Shown here piece by piece: positions 34,498-43,576 of a stretch of 64,000 nucleotides of DNA. The position numbers and the translations under genes are program-made. Every line of letters begins with the position of its first letter. The stretch's first letter is position 1. This DNA comes from Saprospiraceae bacterium UBA2329. GTDB taxonomy: Bacteria > Bacteroidota > Bacteroidia > Chitinophagales > Saprospiraceae. The stretch is from contig DDUV01000005.1 in the NCBI GenBank assembly GCA_002344975.1, positions 32,149 through 96,148 of the forward strand, in the 5' to 3' direction. A model generated the notes under the pieces. It searched no databases. It was not told the DNA's origin and worked only from the letters and a program-made list of their open reading frames with translations.

Positions 34498-35400
34498 ATG
34501 CGCAACCTGCTCGAATTTCTCGCCAGGTTTGGTGGTTTTTTTCTGTTTCTGATACTGGAAGCACTCAGTTTTTTTTTGATCGTTCGTTTTGACGACGATA
34601 AAAACAGAATTTTCCTCAGTTCTTCCAATGCTGTGGCCGGCTATATGCTCAAAAAGTATGATGCCGTGGCAGACTATTTTTCCCTTCCCGGGGAATTGGA
34701 TCAGTTGCAAGAAGAAAACAAACGACTGAGGGAGCAGTTGGCCGAGTCTTATTACGCTCCTGATTACGATGTGGATACGGTTTCGCTTACGGTCAGAACA
34801 CAGGATTCTATTTACTCTAAAGGCGTAGTTGTGCGAGACACCCTGCAAAAACAGGATTCTATGGCTACTCAGATATATGCCTACGTAGAGGCCAACGTCA
34901 TTTCCAACTCCATCAACCGCCGCAACAACACCCTCACCATAGACCGGGGCACATCGCAGGGGATAGCGCCAAGAATGGGAGTAATCGGGCCGCAGGGCAT
35001 CGCCGGCATCGTCAAAACGGTGTCGAAACATTACGCATCGGTAGTTTCTGTTTTACATTCCGACATCAGCGTATCGGCTACCGTAAAGCATAAAGGCTAC
35101 TTCGGCGCTTTGGTATGGAACGGCCCTGATCCCAGATACATGCAACTGGAGGCCATTCCCAAACATGCCGAAATTGCCGCCGGAGATACCATCGTAACGA
35201 GCAGTTTTTCAGGTGTGTTTCCTGCCGGCCTTCTGATTGGCATCGTAGAGTCGGTCACTCAGAATCCCGGAGATAATTTCCACAACATCAAGGTAGCGCT
35301 GGCTTCCGATATGAGTCGTACGGGACGCGTATATGTTGTTCAGAATAAATGGCTGGAAGAATATAAGCAGGTACAAAAACAAGAGGAGGACAGGAAATGA
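34498..35400 (+). CDS. mreC: Rod shape-determining protein MreC
   Basis: The 300-residue protein has one N-terminal membrane segment (about 12-32), a coiled-coil of Leu/Glu/Gln/Arg residues (about 63-85), and the periplasmic MreC beta domain with Asn-Asn-Thr-Leu-Thr-Ile-Asp-Arg-Gly near 141, Gly-Val-Ile-Gly-Pro-Gln-Gly-Ile-Ala-Gly and Val-Thr-Ser-Ser-Phe-Ser-Gly-Val-Phe-Pro-Ala-Gly. It links MreB to PBP2. It starts 45 bases after mreB and overlaps mreD by the ATGA at 35397-35400. Confidence 0.93.
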   Translation: MRNLLEFLARFGGFFLFLILEALSFFLIVRFDDDKNRIFLSSSNAVAGYMLKKYDAVADYFSLPGELDQLQEENKRLREQLAESYYAPDYDVDTVSLTVRTQDSIYSKGVVVRDTLQKQDSMATQIYAYVEANVISNSINRRNNTLTIDRGTSQGIAPRMGVIGPQGIAGIVKTVSKHYASVVSVLHSDISVSATVKHKGYFGALVWNGPDPRYMQLEAIPKHAEIAAGDTIVTSSFSGVFPAGLLIGIVESVTQNPGDNFHNIKVALASDMSRTGRVYVVQNKWLEEYKQVQKQEEDRK

Positions 35401-35918
35401 GCGGCTTAGTCATTACCAACGGCATTCGGTTTTTGATACTTCTGATCGTTCAGGTATTGGTACTCAAACGATTGTCGCCGGGCATAGAGTCTTTCAACTA
35501 CATTCATATCTTATTATATCCGCTTTTTATCCTTTTGTTGCCGCTGCGCACGCCGCAGGCGTTGACACTGGGGCTATCGTTTATGCTGGGCCTGATGGTG
35601 GATGTTTTTTACGATTCGCCGGGGGTTCATGCCGCTGCCAGTGTTTTTACGGGCTATCTGCGGGGCCTTGTGCTGGGGTACATGGAACCTCGCGGAGGGT
35701 ACAATGTCAACTTCAGCCCGACGAAAGAGCGCATGGGGTTTCGATGGTTTGCTGGATATGCCGCCGTGCTCATGGCCGGGCATCTTTTCTTTTATTTTTC
35801 TATGGAAGCCTTTACATTTGCGTACTTTGCAGATACTTTGCTGAAAACGCTGTTCAGTTTCGTGGTTTCCATGGGATTTGTGCTTGCGGTGATGTTTGTT
35901 TTTAATCCGGAGAGTTAG
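35397..35918 (+). CDS. mreD: Rod shape-determining protein MreD
   Basis: The 173-residue protein has about five membrane segments and little conserved sequence, as usual for MreD. Identity rests on size, topology and position between mreC (4-base overlap) and the PBP2 gene (5-base gap), with features such as Gly-Leu-Met-Val-Asp-Val-Phe-Tyr in the middle that are common in this family. It acts in the inner membrane with MreC. Confidence 0.88.
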   Translation: MSGLVITNGIRFLILLIVQVLVLKRLSPGIESFNYIHILLYPLFILLLPLRTPQALTLGLSFMLGLMVDVFYDSPGVHAAASVFTGYLRGLVLGYMEPRGGYNVNFSPTKERMGFRWFAGYAAVLMAGHLFFYFSMEAFTFAYFADTLLKTLFSFVVSMGFVLAVMFVFNPES

Positions 35919-35923
35919 CCAAA

Positions 35924-37789
35924 ATGTCAGATTTATTCAAAGGGCGGCAACGGGTCATACAGGCCATTTTTATACTGGCGGCCATTGCGCTGGTAGGGAA
36001 AGCCATGCACTTACAGCTTTTTGATGAGGAATTTCGCAAAAAGGCAGGTGCGGCGGCTGTGGTCAGAGCGCCTCAATATCCGGCGCGGGGCCTCATTTAC
36101 GATCGCAACGGCAAGCTGCTCATTCACAACAACCCCATTTATGACCTGATGGTGACCTACTCCCAGATCAAGCCGGGAATGGACACTTCCCATTTTTGCC
36201 AACTGCTGGGCATCACGCCGGAATATTTCAAAGAGAATCTGACAAAAGACTGGCGCAGCGGGCGGTTTTCCAAAAACGTACCCTTTGTTTTTCTCAGCAA
36301 AGTCAGCGCAGAGACTTACGCCCGCTTTCAGGAAAATATGTTCGATTTCCCTGGTTTTCAGATGGTTTTGAGAAGCATTCGGGGATATCCACACCAAAAT
36401 GCCGCCAATGTGTTGGGCTATATTCGAGAAGTGGACAGCCGCGACTTAGAAAAATACCCAGGCTTGTATGCTCCCGGCGATTACATCGGCGCGTCGGGCC
36501 TGGAAGCATCGTATGAAACCCTGCTGCGCGGCGCCAAGGGCGTCAGTTACATCCTCAAAGACAATCTGGGGCGCAACATGGGGCCGTACAAAGATGGCCA
36601 GTTGGACTCCGCAGCGGTATCCGGCGCCGACCTGATTACTTCATTGGACATTGATTTGCAGGCTTATGGCGAGTTGTTGATGCAAAACAAAATCGGCGGT
36701 ATCATTGCCATAGAACCCTCTACCGGCGAAATTCTGGCGATGGTCACCTCGGTGTCTTACGATCCCAATTTGCTCACCATCACACAAAAGCGCGGCGTGG
36801 CATTTGCCGCCCTCAACCGCGACCCGCTCAAGCCGTTGTTTGACAGAACGACGATGGCTCAGTATCCGCCCGGCTCCGTTTTCAAATCCATTCTAGGTCT
36901 TATTGCTACCCAGGAAGGCGTGTGGAACATCAATCGAGGCGTAGGTTGTGGCGGAGGGTATGTCTTAAACGGGCAGCGATTGGTAGGTTGCCACGGCCAT
37001 CCATATTGCAGCAATCTGGAGATGGCTATCCAGCATTCCTGCAACGCTTATTTTGTAACCGTTTACCGGGAACTGATTGATAAATACGGCTTCTACAATC
37101 CCGCTAAAGGATTGGACGAGCTGAACGAATACTTGGTTCGCTTTGGTTTGGGCGCACCCTTAGGCATTGATCTGCCCGGCGAACGTGGCGGCTATTATCC
37201 CACCACAGCCTATTACGACAAGACCTACGCCAACAGCGGGGGCAAGTGGAATTCCGTCTGGATTCGGTCCAACGGCATCGGACAGGGCGAACACCTGATG
37301 ACCAACGTGCAAATGGCCAATCTGGCGGCGATTATTGCCAATAAAGGCTATTACATCACGCCGCATTTGCTGAAAGGATTTAAAAGCGGAGGCAGCGAGA
37401 TACCTGAATTGTACCGCGAAAAGAAAAGCGTCGGCATAGACGCGCAACATTTTCCCCCGGTTATCAACGGTATGGAAAAAGTGACTATTTCGGGTACGGC
37501 GCGCTCGGCCTTCATTCCGCACATTCCCATTTGCGGAAAAACAGGAACTGCCGAAAACCCGCATGGCAAAGACCACTCTGTATTTTTTGGGTTTGCCCCC
37601 AAAGAAAATCCCAAGATTGCCTTTGCCGTGTATGTAGAAAACTCGGGCTTCGGGGGCACTTACGCAGCGCCCATCGCCAGCCTGATGGTGGAAAAATACC
37701 TGACCGACACAATCAGCGCGCCGCGCAAATTTTTAGAAAAACGAATGCTCGATGCCAATTTGCTCCAATTCCAGAAAACCAAGCCTTAA
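35924..37789 (+). CDS. mrdA: Penicillin-binding protein 2
   Basis: The 621-residue protein has an N-terminal membrane anchor (about 10-28), a dimerisation domain with Arg-Gly-Leu-Ile-Tyr-Asp-Arg-Asn-Gly (55-63), and a transpeptidase domain. The active-site motifs are Ser318-Val-Phe-Lys321, Ser372-Cys-Asn374 and Lys539-Thr-Gly541. The Cys-rich loop before the second motif (about 342-362) may coordinate a metal or form disulfides. It cross-links lateral-wall peptidoglycan during elongation. It follows mreD by 5 bases. The usual partner rodA does not follow; a CapA-family gene overlaps the 3' end instead. Confidence 0.95.
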   Translation: MSDLFKGRQRVIQAIFILAAIALVGKAMHLQLFDEEFRKKAGAAAVVRAPQYPARGLIYDRNGKLLIHNNPIYDLMVTYSQIKPGMDTSHFCQLLGITPEYFKENLTKDWRSGRFSKNVPFVFLSKVSAETYARFQENMFDFPGFQMVLRSIRGYPHQNAANVLGYIREVDSRDLEKYPGLYAPGDYIGASGLEASYETLLRGAKGVSYILKDNLGRNMGPYKDGQLDSAAVSGADLITSLDIDLQAYGELLMQNKIGGIIAIEPSTGEILAMVTSVSYDPNLLTITQKRGVAFAALNRDPLKPLFDRTTMAQYPPGSVFKSILGLIATQEGVWNINRGVGCGGGYVLNGQRLVGCHGHPYCSNLEMAIQHSCNAYFVTVYRELIDKYGFYNPAKGLDELNEYLVRFGLGAPLGIDLPGERGGYYPTTAYYDKTYANSGGKWNSVWIRSNGIGQGEHLMTNVQMANLAAIIANKGYYITPHLLKGFKSGGSEIPELYREKKSVGIDAQHFPPVINGMEKVTISGTARSAFIPHIPICGKTGTAENPHGKDHSVFFGFAPKENPKIAFAVYVENSGFGGTYAAPIASLMVEKYLTDTISAPRKFLEKRMLDANLLQFQKTKP

Positions 37790-38924
37790 CGCGCTCTGGC
37801 TTTTCATTGCGGTTGCGTTCCCGCTCTTTTTACAGGCTCAATCAGACAATGTACGCCGCCTCAAACTCATTTTTGCCGGCGACATCATGGGGCACGAAAC
37901 TCAAATTCGCGCCGCCGAGGTGGAAAAAGACAAATTGTACGACTATACGCCCTGCTTCGAGTATGTGGCGCCCATCCTGAAACAAGCCGATCTGGCCATC
38001 GGCAACCTCGAACTCACGCTGCCCGGCAAACCTCCTTACACCGGCTATCCGATGTTCAAAAGCCCGGAAGAACTGGCCCTGGCGCTCCGCCATGCCGGTT
38101 TCGACCTGTTGGTCACTTCCAATAACCACTCCAACGACGGCGGCCTGAACGGGGTCATCAACACACTCAACACCTTAGATAATTACAACTTTTACCACAC
38201 CGGCACCTTCCGGGATTCGCTGGAGCGGAACGACTTCTATCCGCTCATTGTGTATAAAAACGATTTCAGGCTCGCTTTCCTCAATTACACTTACGGCACC
38301 AACGGACTGATTACCAAGCCGCCCTCGGTGGTCAACCTTATTGACGAGCAACTCATCGCCGCCGATATGGAAACCGCCCGGCAAATGGCTCCCGATTTCA
38401 TCATCGTCATCATGCACTGGGGTGACGAATACCAGATCATCGAAAACAAAACCCAACGCGATCTGGCCGCCAAACTCATCGGCTGGGGCGCCGACCTTGT
38501 CATTGGAGCGCACCCGCACGTCGTGCAACCTGTGAGGCAGGAAACAGCCGCAGGCGCCGACAGTACCGGACGCAAAGTGTGGACGGCTTATTCGTTGGGC
38601 AATTACATCTCCGGTCAGCGCAAAATCAACACCGACGGCGGTATGATGCTGGAGGTAGAGTTGCAAAAAACACTGCCCGCCGGCCCCACTGCGCTCACCG
38701 ACATCGCCTTTATTCCCACCTGGGTCTGGATTCAAACCCTGCCCACCGGCAAAAGGCACTATCGCATCCTGCCCGTTGCAGCGTTTGAACAGGAAAACAA
38801 TGCACTGCCCAAGCTCTCCGAAACCGACAGGGCGCTGTTGAAACGGCATGGCGCGGCACTGCGCAAACATCTCCCGGCCATTCGCGAGCGCGTCATCCGG
38901 GCAGAGGATTTGCTCTCGGAGTAG
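37752..38924 (+). CDS. CapA-family metallophosphoesterase-like secreted protein
   Basis: The 390-residue protein has a signal peptide (about 12-30, ending Leu-Gln-Ala-Gln) and a CapA/PGA_cap domain: Phe-Ala-Gly-Asp-Ile-Met-Gly, Ala-Ile-Gly-Asn-Leu-Glu-Leu-Thr, Thr-Ser-Asn-Asn-His-Ser-Asn-Asp-Gly, and His-Trp-Gly-Asp-Glu-Tyr with Gly-Ala-His-Pro-His-Val. CapA takes part in poly-gamma-glutamate capsule formation in Bacillus; homologues with metallophosphoesterase fold are widespread and mostly untested. The start lies 38 bases inside the 3' end of mrdA, and the only good signal peptide needs that start, so overlap seems real. Confidence 0.88.
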   Translation: MPICSNSRKPSLNALWLFIAVAFPLFLQAQSDNVRRLKLIFAGDIMGHETQIRAAEVEKDKLYDYTPCFEYVAPILKQADLAIGNLELTLPGKPPYTGYPMFKSPEELALALRHAGFDLLVTSNNHSNDGGLNGVINTLNTLDNYNFYHTGTFRDSLERNDFYPLIVYKNDFRLAFLNYTYGTNGLITKPPSVVNLIDEQLIAADMETARQMAPDFIIVIMHWGDEYQIIENKTQRDLAAKLIGWGADLVIGAHPHVVQPVRQETAAGADSTGRKVWTAYSLGNYISGQRKINTDGGMMLEVELQKTLPAGPTALTDIAFIPTWVWIQTLPTGKRHYRILPVAAFEQENNALPKLSETDRALLKRHGAALRKHLPAIRERVIRAEDLLSE

Positions 38925-39114
38925 ATTGTGGCCGTTCCTGCCCGAAACGCGAGTTTTTTAACGCGAATTTTGGCGAAGAGCGCGAATTTCCGCGAATGCG
39001 AGGGACTTTGTGGCTTACGGCTAAAAGCCGGCAGCCGTTCCAACCTGCAAAGGCTCGCGGCTTATGGCTTGCATCTGATTTTTTCTCTAATTTTACTGTC
39101 CAAAAAAAACAACT
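38925..39114. repeat. Dispersed-repeat tract before the OmpA-like gene
   Basis: This gap holds a 44-bp unit (38960-39003) matching 10775-10818 at 39 of 44 positions, CCGTTCC-type units at 38932 and 39035, and GGCTTACGGCT/GGCTCGCGGCT words (39012-39070). No gene is seen. Confidence 0.75.
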
Positions 39115-39786
39115 ATGAAAGCAACTCGTATCCTCTGGTTACTCATGGCCATCTCCATTATTGCCTACCCCTCCTGCAAAACCAACCGAACCGTGAAAGG
39201 CGCCGTGATTGGCGGCACGGTGGGCGGCGTGGCAGGCGGCGCCATCGGTAAGAAGTCGGGCAATACGGCGGTGGGCATCATCATTGGGGCAGCTATCGGC
39301 GGTACGGCCGGCGCACTCATCGGCAATTACATGGATAAGCAAGCCGCAGAAATTCGCCGGGATATGAAAGGCGCCAAAGTAGAGCGCGTCGGGGAGGGCA
39401 TCCTCATTACCTTCGATTCGGGGCTGCTGTTTGATGTCAATTCTTATGAACTGCGCAGCACTACCCGCCAGAATTTGAACGAATTGGCCAAGGTGCTGGG
39501 TAAATACGACGATACCGACATCGTGATACAAGGCCATACGGACAATACAGGCGGCACGGAACTCAACCAGACGCTTTCCGAAAACCGCGCCCGCTCGGTG
39601 AAGAGTTACCTCATGCAGCAGGGCATCGTCATTTCCAGAATGTACGACATGGGCATGGGCGAAAATTATCCGGTGCAGGACAATGCCACAGCGGCCGGCA
39701 AACAGGCCAATCGCCGCGTGGAAGTGGCTATTTATGCCAATAAAAAGCTGAAAAAAGCCGCCAAACGGGGAGATGTCGGAAATTGA
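39115..39786 (+). CDS. OmpA-family lipoprotein with glycine-zipper region
   Basis: The 223-residue protein has a signal with a probable lipid-attachment Cys21 (Tyr-Pro-Ser-Cys, an unusual lipobox), a glycine-zipper stretch (about 28-75) rich in Gly-Gly-x-x-Gly repeats, and a C-terminal OmpA peptidoglycan-binding domain (about 105-210) with Gly-His-Thr-Asp-Asn-Thr-Gly and Leu-Ser-Glu-Asn-Arg-Ala-Arg-Ser-Val. It resembles YiaD-type proteins that tether outer membrane and cell wall. It is a single gene, 50 bases before the MscS gene. Confidence 0.9.
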   Translation: MKATRILWLLMAISIIAYPSCKTNRTVKGAVIGGTVGGVAGGAIGKKSGNTAVGIIIGAAIGGTAGALIGNYMDKQAAEIRRDMKGAKVERVGEGILITFDSGLLFDVNSYELRSTTRQNLNELAKVLGKYDDTDIVIQGHTDNTGGTELNQTLSENRARSVKSYLMQQGIVISRMYDMGMGENYPVQDNATAAGKQANRRVEVAIYANKKLKKAAKRGDVGN

Positions 39787-39836
39787 ACCGTGAACCAAAT
39801 CAGGAACTTTGAGGTCATGGGAGCAAACCTTCGCAG

Positions 39837-40361
39837 ATGCAGGCATACGAGATTAAATTATTGGAAACGGCGCTGATTCTTGGTGCGTTTTTGGTCGCCA
39901 GATTGATTTTGTCGAAGTTCTTCCTTCGGGTCAACCGCATATTTCCTGCGCAGAAAAACAGGATTGACGGCTTCAGAAAAATCCTGAACCTGATACTGGG
40001 CGCAGTGAGTACGGTGCTGGTCTTTATTGTGTGGGGCGTTGACCAAAAGGAATTGCTCCTGTTCGTTTCTTCGTTTCTGACGGTGCTCGGCATCGCTTTT
40101 TTTGCGCAATGGTCCTTGCTCTCCAATATCACCTCCAGCCTGATTTTGTTTGTCAACCATCCGGCTAAAGTGGGCGATACCATTATGATTTTGGACAAGG
40201 ACTTTTCTGCTCAGGGCCTCATTCGGGAAATAGGCATTTTTTTTATTCACATCGAAACGACGCCGGGCGAAACGATCACGGTACCCACCTCGCTGTTTTT
40301 GCAAAAAATGGTAAAAATTGTGGAGCAGTCGGATGCTTCGAAAGCAAGTAGCAAGGAATGA
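39837..40361 (+). CDS. Small MscS-family mechanosensitive channel
   Basis: The 174-residue protein has three membrane helices, the last of which (about 78-110) is followed by the MscS-type beta domain (about 110-165) with Asn-His-Pro-x-Lys-Val-Gly-Asp-Thr and Thr-Val-Pro-Thr-Ser. It is short even for this family, lacking the C-terminal alpha/beta cage of E. coli MscS. It would release ions on hypoosmotic stress. Its stop overlaps the start of the M20 peptidase gene by 4 bases (ATGA). Confidence 0.85.
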   Translation: MQAYEIKLLETALILGAFLVARLILSKFFLRVNRIFPAQKNRIDGFRKILNLILGAVSTVLVFIVWGVDQKELLLFVSSFLTVLGIAFFAQWSLLSNITSSLILFVNHPAKVGDTIMILDKDFSAQGLIREIGIFFIHIETTPGETITVPTSLFLQKMVKIVEQSDASKASSKE

Positions 40362-41407
40362 CTTCAACCACTTTCACCGACCTACTCAGCCGCCTCATTG
40401 CCACGCCTTCCTTCAGCAGGGAAGAACACGTTACGGCTGAATTGCTGGCGGATTTTATTCACAATCAGGGAATTGCCTTTCGGCGAAAGCACAACAACAT
40501 CTGGGCGGCCAATCTTCATTTCGACCCGGCCAAACCCACCATTTTGCTCAATTCTCACCACGATACGGTCAAGCCCAATTCGGCCTACACCCTCGATCCG
40601 TTTGAACCGCTTGTGCGCGACGGCAAGCTGTACGGATTAGGCAGTAATGACGCCGGGGCCGCGCTGGTATCGCTGTTGGCGGCATTTCTGCACTTTTACA
40701 AGCGGGAAAATCTGACCCACAATCTCCTCTTTGCCGCCACCGCCGAAGAAGAAATTTCCGGTCTCAACGGAGTGGAGAGCATCCTGCCTGAATTGGGCGA
40801 CATCGCGCTGGCCATCGTGGGCGAACCCACGCTTTTTCAGATGGCGGTGGCCGAAAAAGGCTTGCTGGTGCTGGATTGTACTGCACAGGGAAAGGCCGGG
40901 CACGCTGCCCGCGAAGAAGGTGTCAACGCCATTTATGAAGCCATGTCCGACATAGAGTGGTTTCGCAGCTACCGTTTTCCGAAAGTCTCGCCCACGCTCG
41001 GCCCCGTCAAAATGAGCGTCACCGTCATCCAGGCCGGCACGCAGCACAATGTGGTACCCGCCGAATGTCGCTTCACGGTGGACGTGCGCTGCACCGACGC
41101 CTACTCGCACGAGGAATTGTTAGACATCATTCGCAGCCAGGTCCGGGCGGAAGTCGTGCCCCGTTCTATGCGATTGCGCCCCTCGGCCATACCGATGGAG
41201 CACCCCATTGTGCAGGCCGGATTGGTTATGGGGCTGAGTGCTTACGGTTCGCCCACCAGTTCGGACCAGGCCCTGATGCCGTTTACCAGCATCAAAATAG
41301 GGCCGGGCGATTCGGCCAGATCGCACAGCGCCGATGAATTTGTTTATTTGCACGAAATAGAACAGGGCATTGCCGGCTACATCCGGCTCTTGGAACAGGT
41401 ATTATAA
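40358..41407 (+). CDS. M20-family N-acyl-citrulline/ornithine deacetylase (ArgE-like)
   Basis: The 349-residue M20 metallopeptidase has zinc ligands in Leu-Asn-Ser-His-His-Asp-Thr-Val and Gly-Ser-Asn-Asp-Ala-Gly, catalytic Glu pair in Ala-Glu-Glu-Glu, and Val-Gly-Glu-Pro-Thr. Position next to argH supports a role in arginine synthesis. Bacteroidota characteristically carbamoylate N-acetyl- or N-succinyl-ornithine, so the deacylase there acts on N-acylcitrulline before ArgG and ArgH; this is family knowledge and was not tested for this protein. It overlaps the MscS gene start-to-stop, and argH follows after 82 bases. Confidence 0.85.
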   Translation: MTSTTFTDLLSRLIATPSFSREEHVTAELLADFIHNQGIAFRRKHNNIWAANLHFDPAKPTILLNSHHDTVKPNSAYTLDPFEPLVRDGKLYGLGSNDAGAALVSLLAAFLHFYKRENLTHNLLFAATAEEEISGLNGVESILPELGDIALAIVGEPTLFQMAVAEKGLLVLDCTAQGKAGHAAREEGVNAIYEAMSDIEWFRSYRFPKVSPTLGPVKMSVTVIQAGTQHNVVPAECRFTVDVRCTDAYSHEELLDIIRSQVRAEVVPRSMRLRPSAIPMEHPIVQAGLVMGLSAYGSPTSSDQALMPFTSIKIGPGDSARSHSADEFVYLHEIEQGIAGYIRLLEQVL

Positions 41408-41489
41408 TGTGCTATTCAGTATATCTCTTAAAGCTAATGGCTTGGGGCTAACAGCTTGCAGCTTTTGGGATGACCCTAAATAATTAAGG
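41408..41489. repeat. Word-like repeat between the deacylase gene and argH
   Basis: The gap contains consecutive GCT-based words (AAAGCTAATGGCTTGGGGCTAA, then AGCTTGCAGCTTTTGGG), a degenerate tract like those at 8306-8335 and 39012-39070. It ends 30 bases before the argH ATG. Confidence 0.55.
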
Positions 41490-42797
41490 ATGATGAAACT
41501 TTGGCAAAAAGAAGGAAACGAGGCCGGCGAATGGAGCCGCATTGTGGAAACATTCACCGTGGGCCGCGATCTGGAGTTCGACATTTTACTGGCCGAACAT
41601 GACGTACTCGGCTCGCTGGCGCATACGCAAATGCTGCAAAGCATCGGCCTGCTGACTGCGGAAGAACTGGCAAGCATCCATTCGGGGCTGAACGCCATCC
41701 TCGAAGACATACGCGCCGGGCGGTTTTCGCTGGAGCCGGGCGTGGAAGACGTACACTCGCAGGTGGAACTGCAACTCACCCGCAGCATCGGCGAAACCGG
41801 CAAAAAAATTCACAGCGGCCGCTCCCGAAACGATCAGGTTTTGCTCGACATCAAGCTCTTTTTGAGGGCATCGCTGCGGCAAACGGCTGCGCACATTCAG
41901 GCGCTTTTCGAGCGGATGCAATCGCTGAGCGAAGCGCACCGAGAGCGGCTGCTACCGGGCTACACGCATTTTCAGATCGCCATGCCCTCCTCGTTCGGGC
42001 TGTGGTTCGGGGCTTATGCCGAGAGCCTGTGCGACGACATGGAGCTGCTGCTGGCGGCCTTTCGCATTGCCGACAAAAATCCGCTGGGTTCGGGCGCGGG
42101 GTATGGTTCCTCCTTTCCGCTTCAGCGAAAAATGACGACGGAACTGCTCGGCTTTTCCGACCTCAATTACAATGTAGTGTATGCCCAGATGACGCGCGGC
42201 AAAGCTGAAAAAGCAGTGGCGATGGCCCTGTCTTCGGTGGCGGCTACCTTGTCCAAATTGGCCTACGATGTATGCCTGTACATGAACCAAAACTTCGGGT
42301 TTATCACTTTTCCCGATGCGCTCACCACGGGTTCCAGCATCATGCCGCACAAAAAAAATCCCGACGTATTTGAACTCGTGCGCGCCAAGTGCAACCGCAT
42401 ACAGGCCCTGCCCAACGAACTCACGCTGCTGACCAACAACCTGCCCTCCGGCTATCACCGCGACCTGCAACTGAGCAAGGAAATTCTCTTTCCCGCCATC
42501 GCCGAAATGGACAATTGTTTGGAAATGACGGAGTTCATGCTCCGCCATATCATCGTGAAAGACGGTATTCTCGACGATGAAAAATACCTGCACCTCTTCA
42601 GCGTGGAGGCGGTCAACGAGTTGGTGCTGGCCGGCCTGCCCTTCCGCGATGCGTACCGGCAAGTGGGGCAAGCCATTGAAAAAGGCGAATTCCACGCTCC
42701 GGCACAACTGAATCATACCCATGAGGGCAGCATCGGGCGGCTGTGCAATGAGCAGATAAGGGTGAGGATGAAGGGTTTGATGAGAAGTTTGGGGTGA
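41490..42797 (+). CDS. argH: Argininosuccinate lyase
   Basis: The 435-residue protein carries the superfamily signature Gly-Ser-Ser-Ile-Met-Pro-His-Lys-Lys-Asn-Pro (about 285-295), the catalytic Thr-His region Gly-Tyr-Thr-His-Phe-Gln, and Ser-Arg-Asn-Asp-Gln-Val early. Length is slightly shorter than E. coli ArgH (457). It cleaves argininosuccinate to arginine and fumarate, the last step of arginine synthesis. Upstream is the ArgE-like gene. The tandem ATG-ATG at 41490 leaves the first Met uncertain by one codon. Confidence 0.95.
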   Translation: MMKLWQKEGNEAGEWSRIVETFTVGRDLEFDILLAEHDVLGSLAHTQMLQSIGLLTAEELASIHSGLNAILEDIRAGRFSLEPGVEDVHSQVELQLTRSIGETGKKIHSGRSRNDQVLLDIKLFLRASLRQTAAHIQALFERMQSLSEAHRERLLPGYTHFQIAMPSSFGLWFGAYAESLCDDMELLLAAFRIADKNPLGSGAGYGSSFPLQRKMTTELLGFSDLNYNVVYAQMTRGKAEKAVAMALSSVAATLSKLAYDVCLYMNQNFGFITFPDALTTGSSIMPHKKNPDVFELVRAKCNRIQALPNELTLLTNNLPSGYHRDLQLSKEILFPAIAEMDNCLEMTEFMLRHIIVKDGILDDEKYLHLFSVEAVNELVLAGLPFRDAYRQVGQAIEKGEFHAPAQLNHTHEGSIGRLCNEQIRVRMKGLMRSLG

Positions 42798-42909
42798 GGA
42801 TTTCTGTTCAGCGCCGGCGGGAGATGGGAGGATAATGAGATTCAGGATGACGCAACAGCAGAACCAGCTTTTAGGAAGTATTTGGTAGGAGCGGGTAAAA
42901 CGTTAGACC

Positions 42910-43477
42910 ATGATGTTAAAAATTAAGCTTTTATTACTCCTGTCAATGGTGGCACTCTTTGCTTGTATTGATAGAGGAAAGGACATAGCGGATAAGAATT
43001 TATCTGCGCCATTTCCACCAATAGACCACTACTATTTAACGGGTCAGCAACCTTTTTCGGGGGAGGACTTGGTGTCACGGGGCAGGATAACGGGTTTTCA
43101 CAAGGCGACAGGGTTGGTCCACTCCTACACCTTGGTGTACGATATCATCAAGCGTTCATACTCATTAACACATTATGGAACCGCAGAGGATGGGAAATAT
43201 TTAAAAAGGCCAATAGATTTTATACTGGCAGATTCCATACTGACAAATATCAACGAGGCATTTGTTCATGGCACGATTAAAAGAGGTGACACATATTTGG
43301 ACACGCCACATTCTGATTATTTGTCATTGACAATAGAGGTTTCAATAGGAGAAGCCGAGCCTATGTCGGCAGAGTATTTTTTTTTACGATTTTGATGACC
43401 TCCCTAACGAAGCCAAATATTTTGCGCGTCAATATTTGACCGACAGCTTATGGATACCTGCCCAATTGAGGCGTTAA
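42910..43477 (+). pseudogene. Hypothetical lipoprotein with +1 frameshift in a T9 run
   Basis: The ORF 42910-43395 encodes 161 residues: a signal with lipobox Cys19 (Leu-Phe-Ala-Cys), then an unknown beta-rich protein. At 43377-43385 there is a run of nine Ts, and the frame ends nine bases past the run in tga. Removing one T restores a frame that continues Asp-Phe-Asp-Asp-Leu-Pro-Asn-Glu-Ala-Lys and ends in taa at 43475-43477, with the same coding character. So the gene is probably frameshifted by one extra T: a sequencing error, a phase-variable tract, or a true mutation. No family is recognised. Codon use and AT content differ somewhat from neighbours (it is AT-richer). Confidence 0.7.
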
Positions 43478-43504
43478 TGAATCAGGTTGACTGCTCAAAA
43501 TCAC

Positions 43505-43534
43505 TTGGCAGCATTGAGGAAAAGCGTATTTTTG
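43505..43534 (+). promoter_or_regulatory. Promoter of ald
   Basis: TATTTTTG at 43527-43534 matches TAnnTTTG, with TTG at 43505-43507, 19 bases upstream. The ATG at 43577 follows after about 40 bases. Confidence 0.7.
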
Positions 43535-43576
43535 CCGGGCAACAATACATTTTCTTAACCAAAATAACACCAAGTC

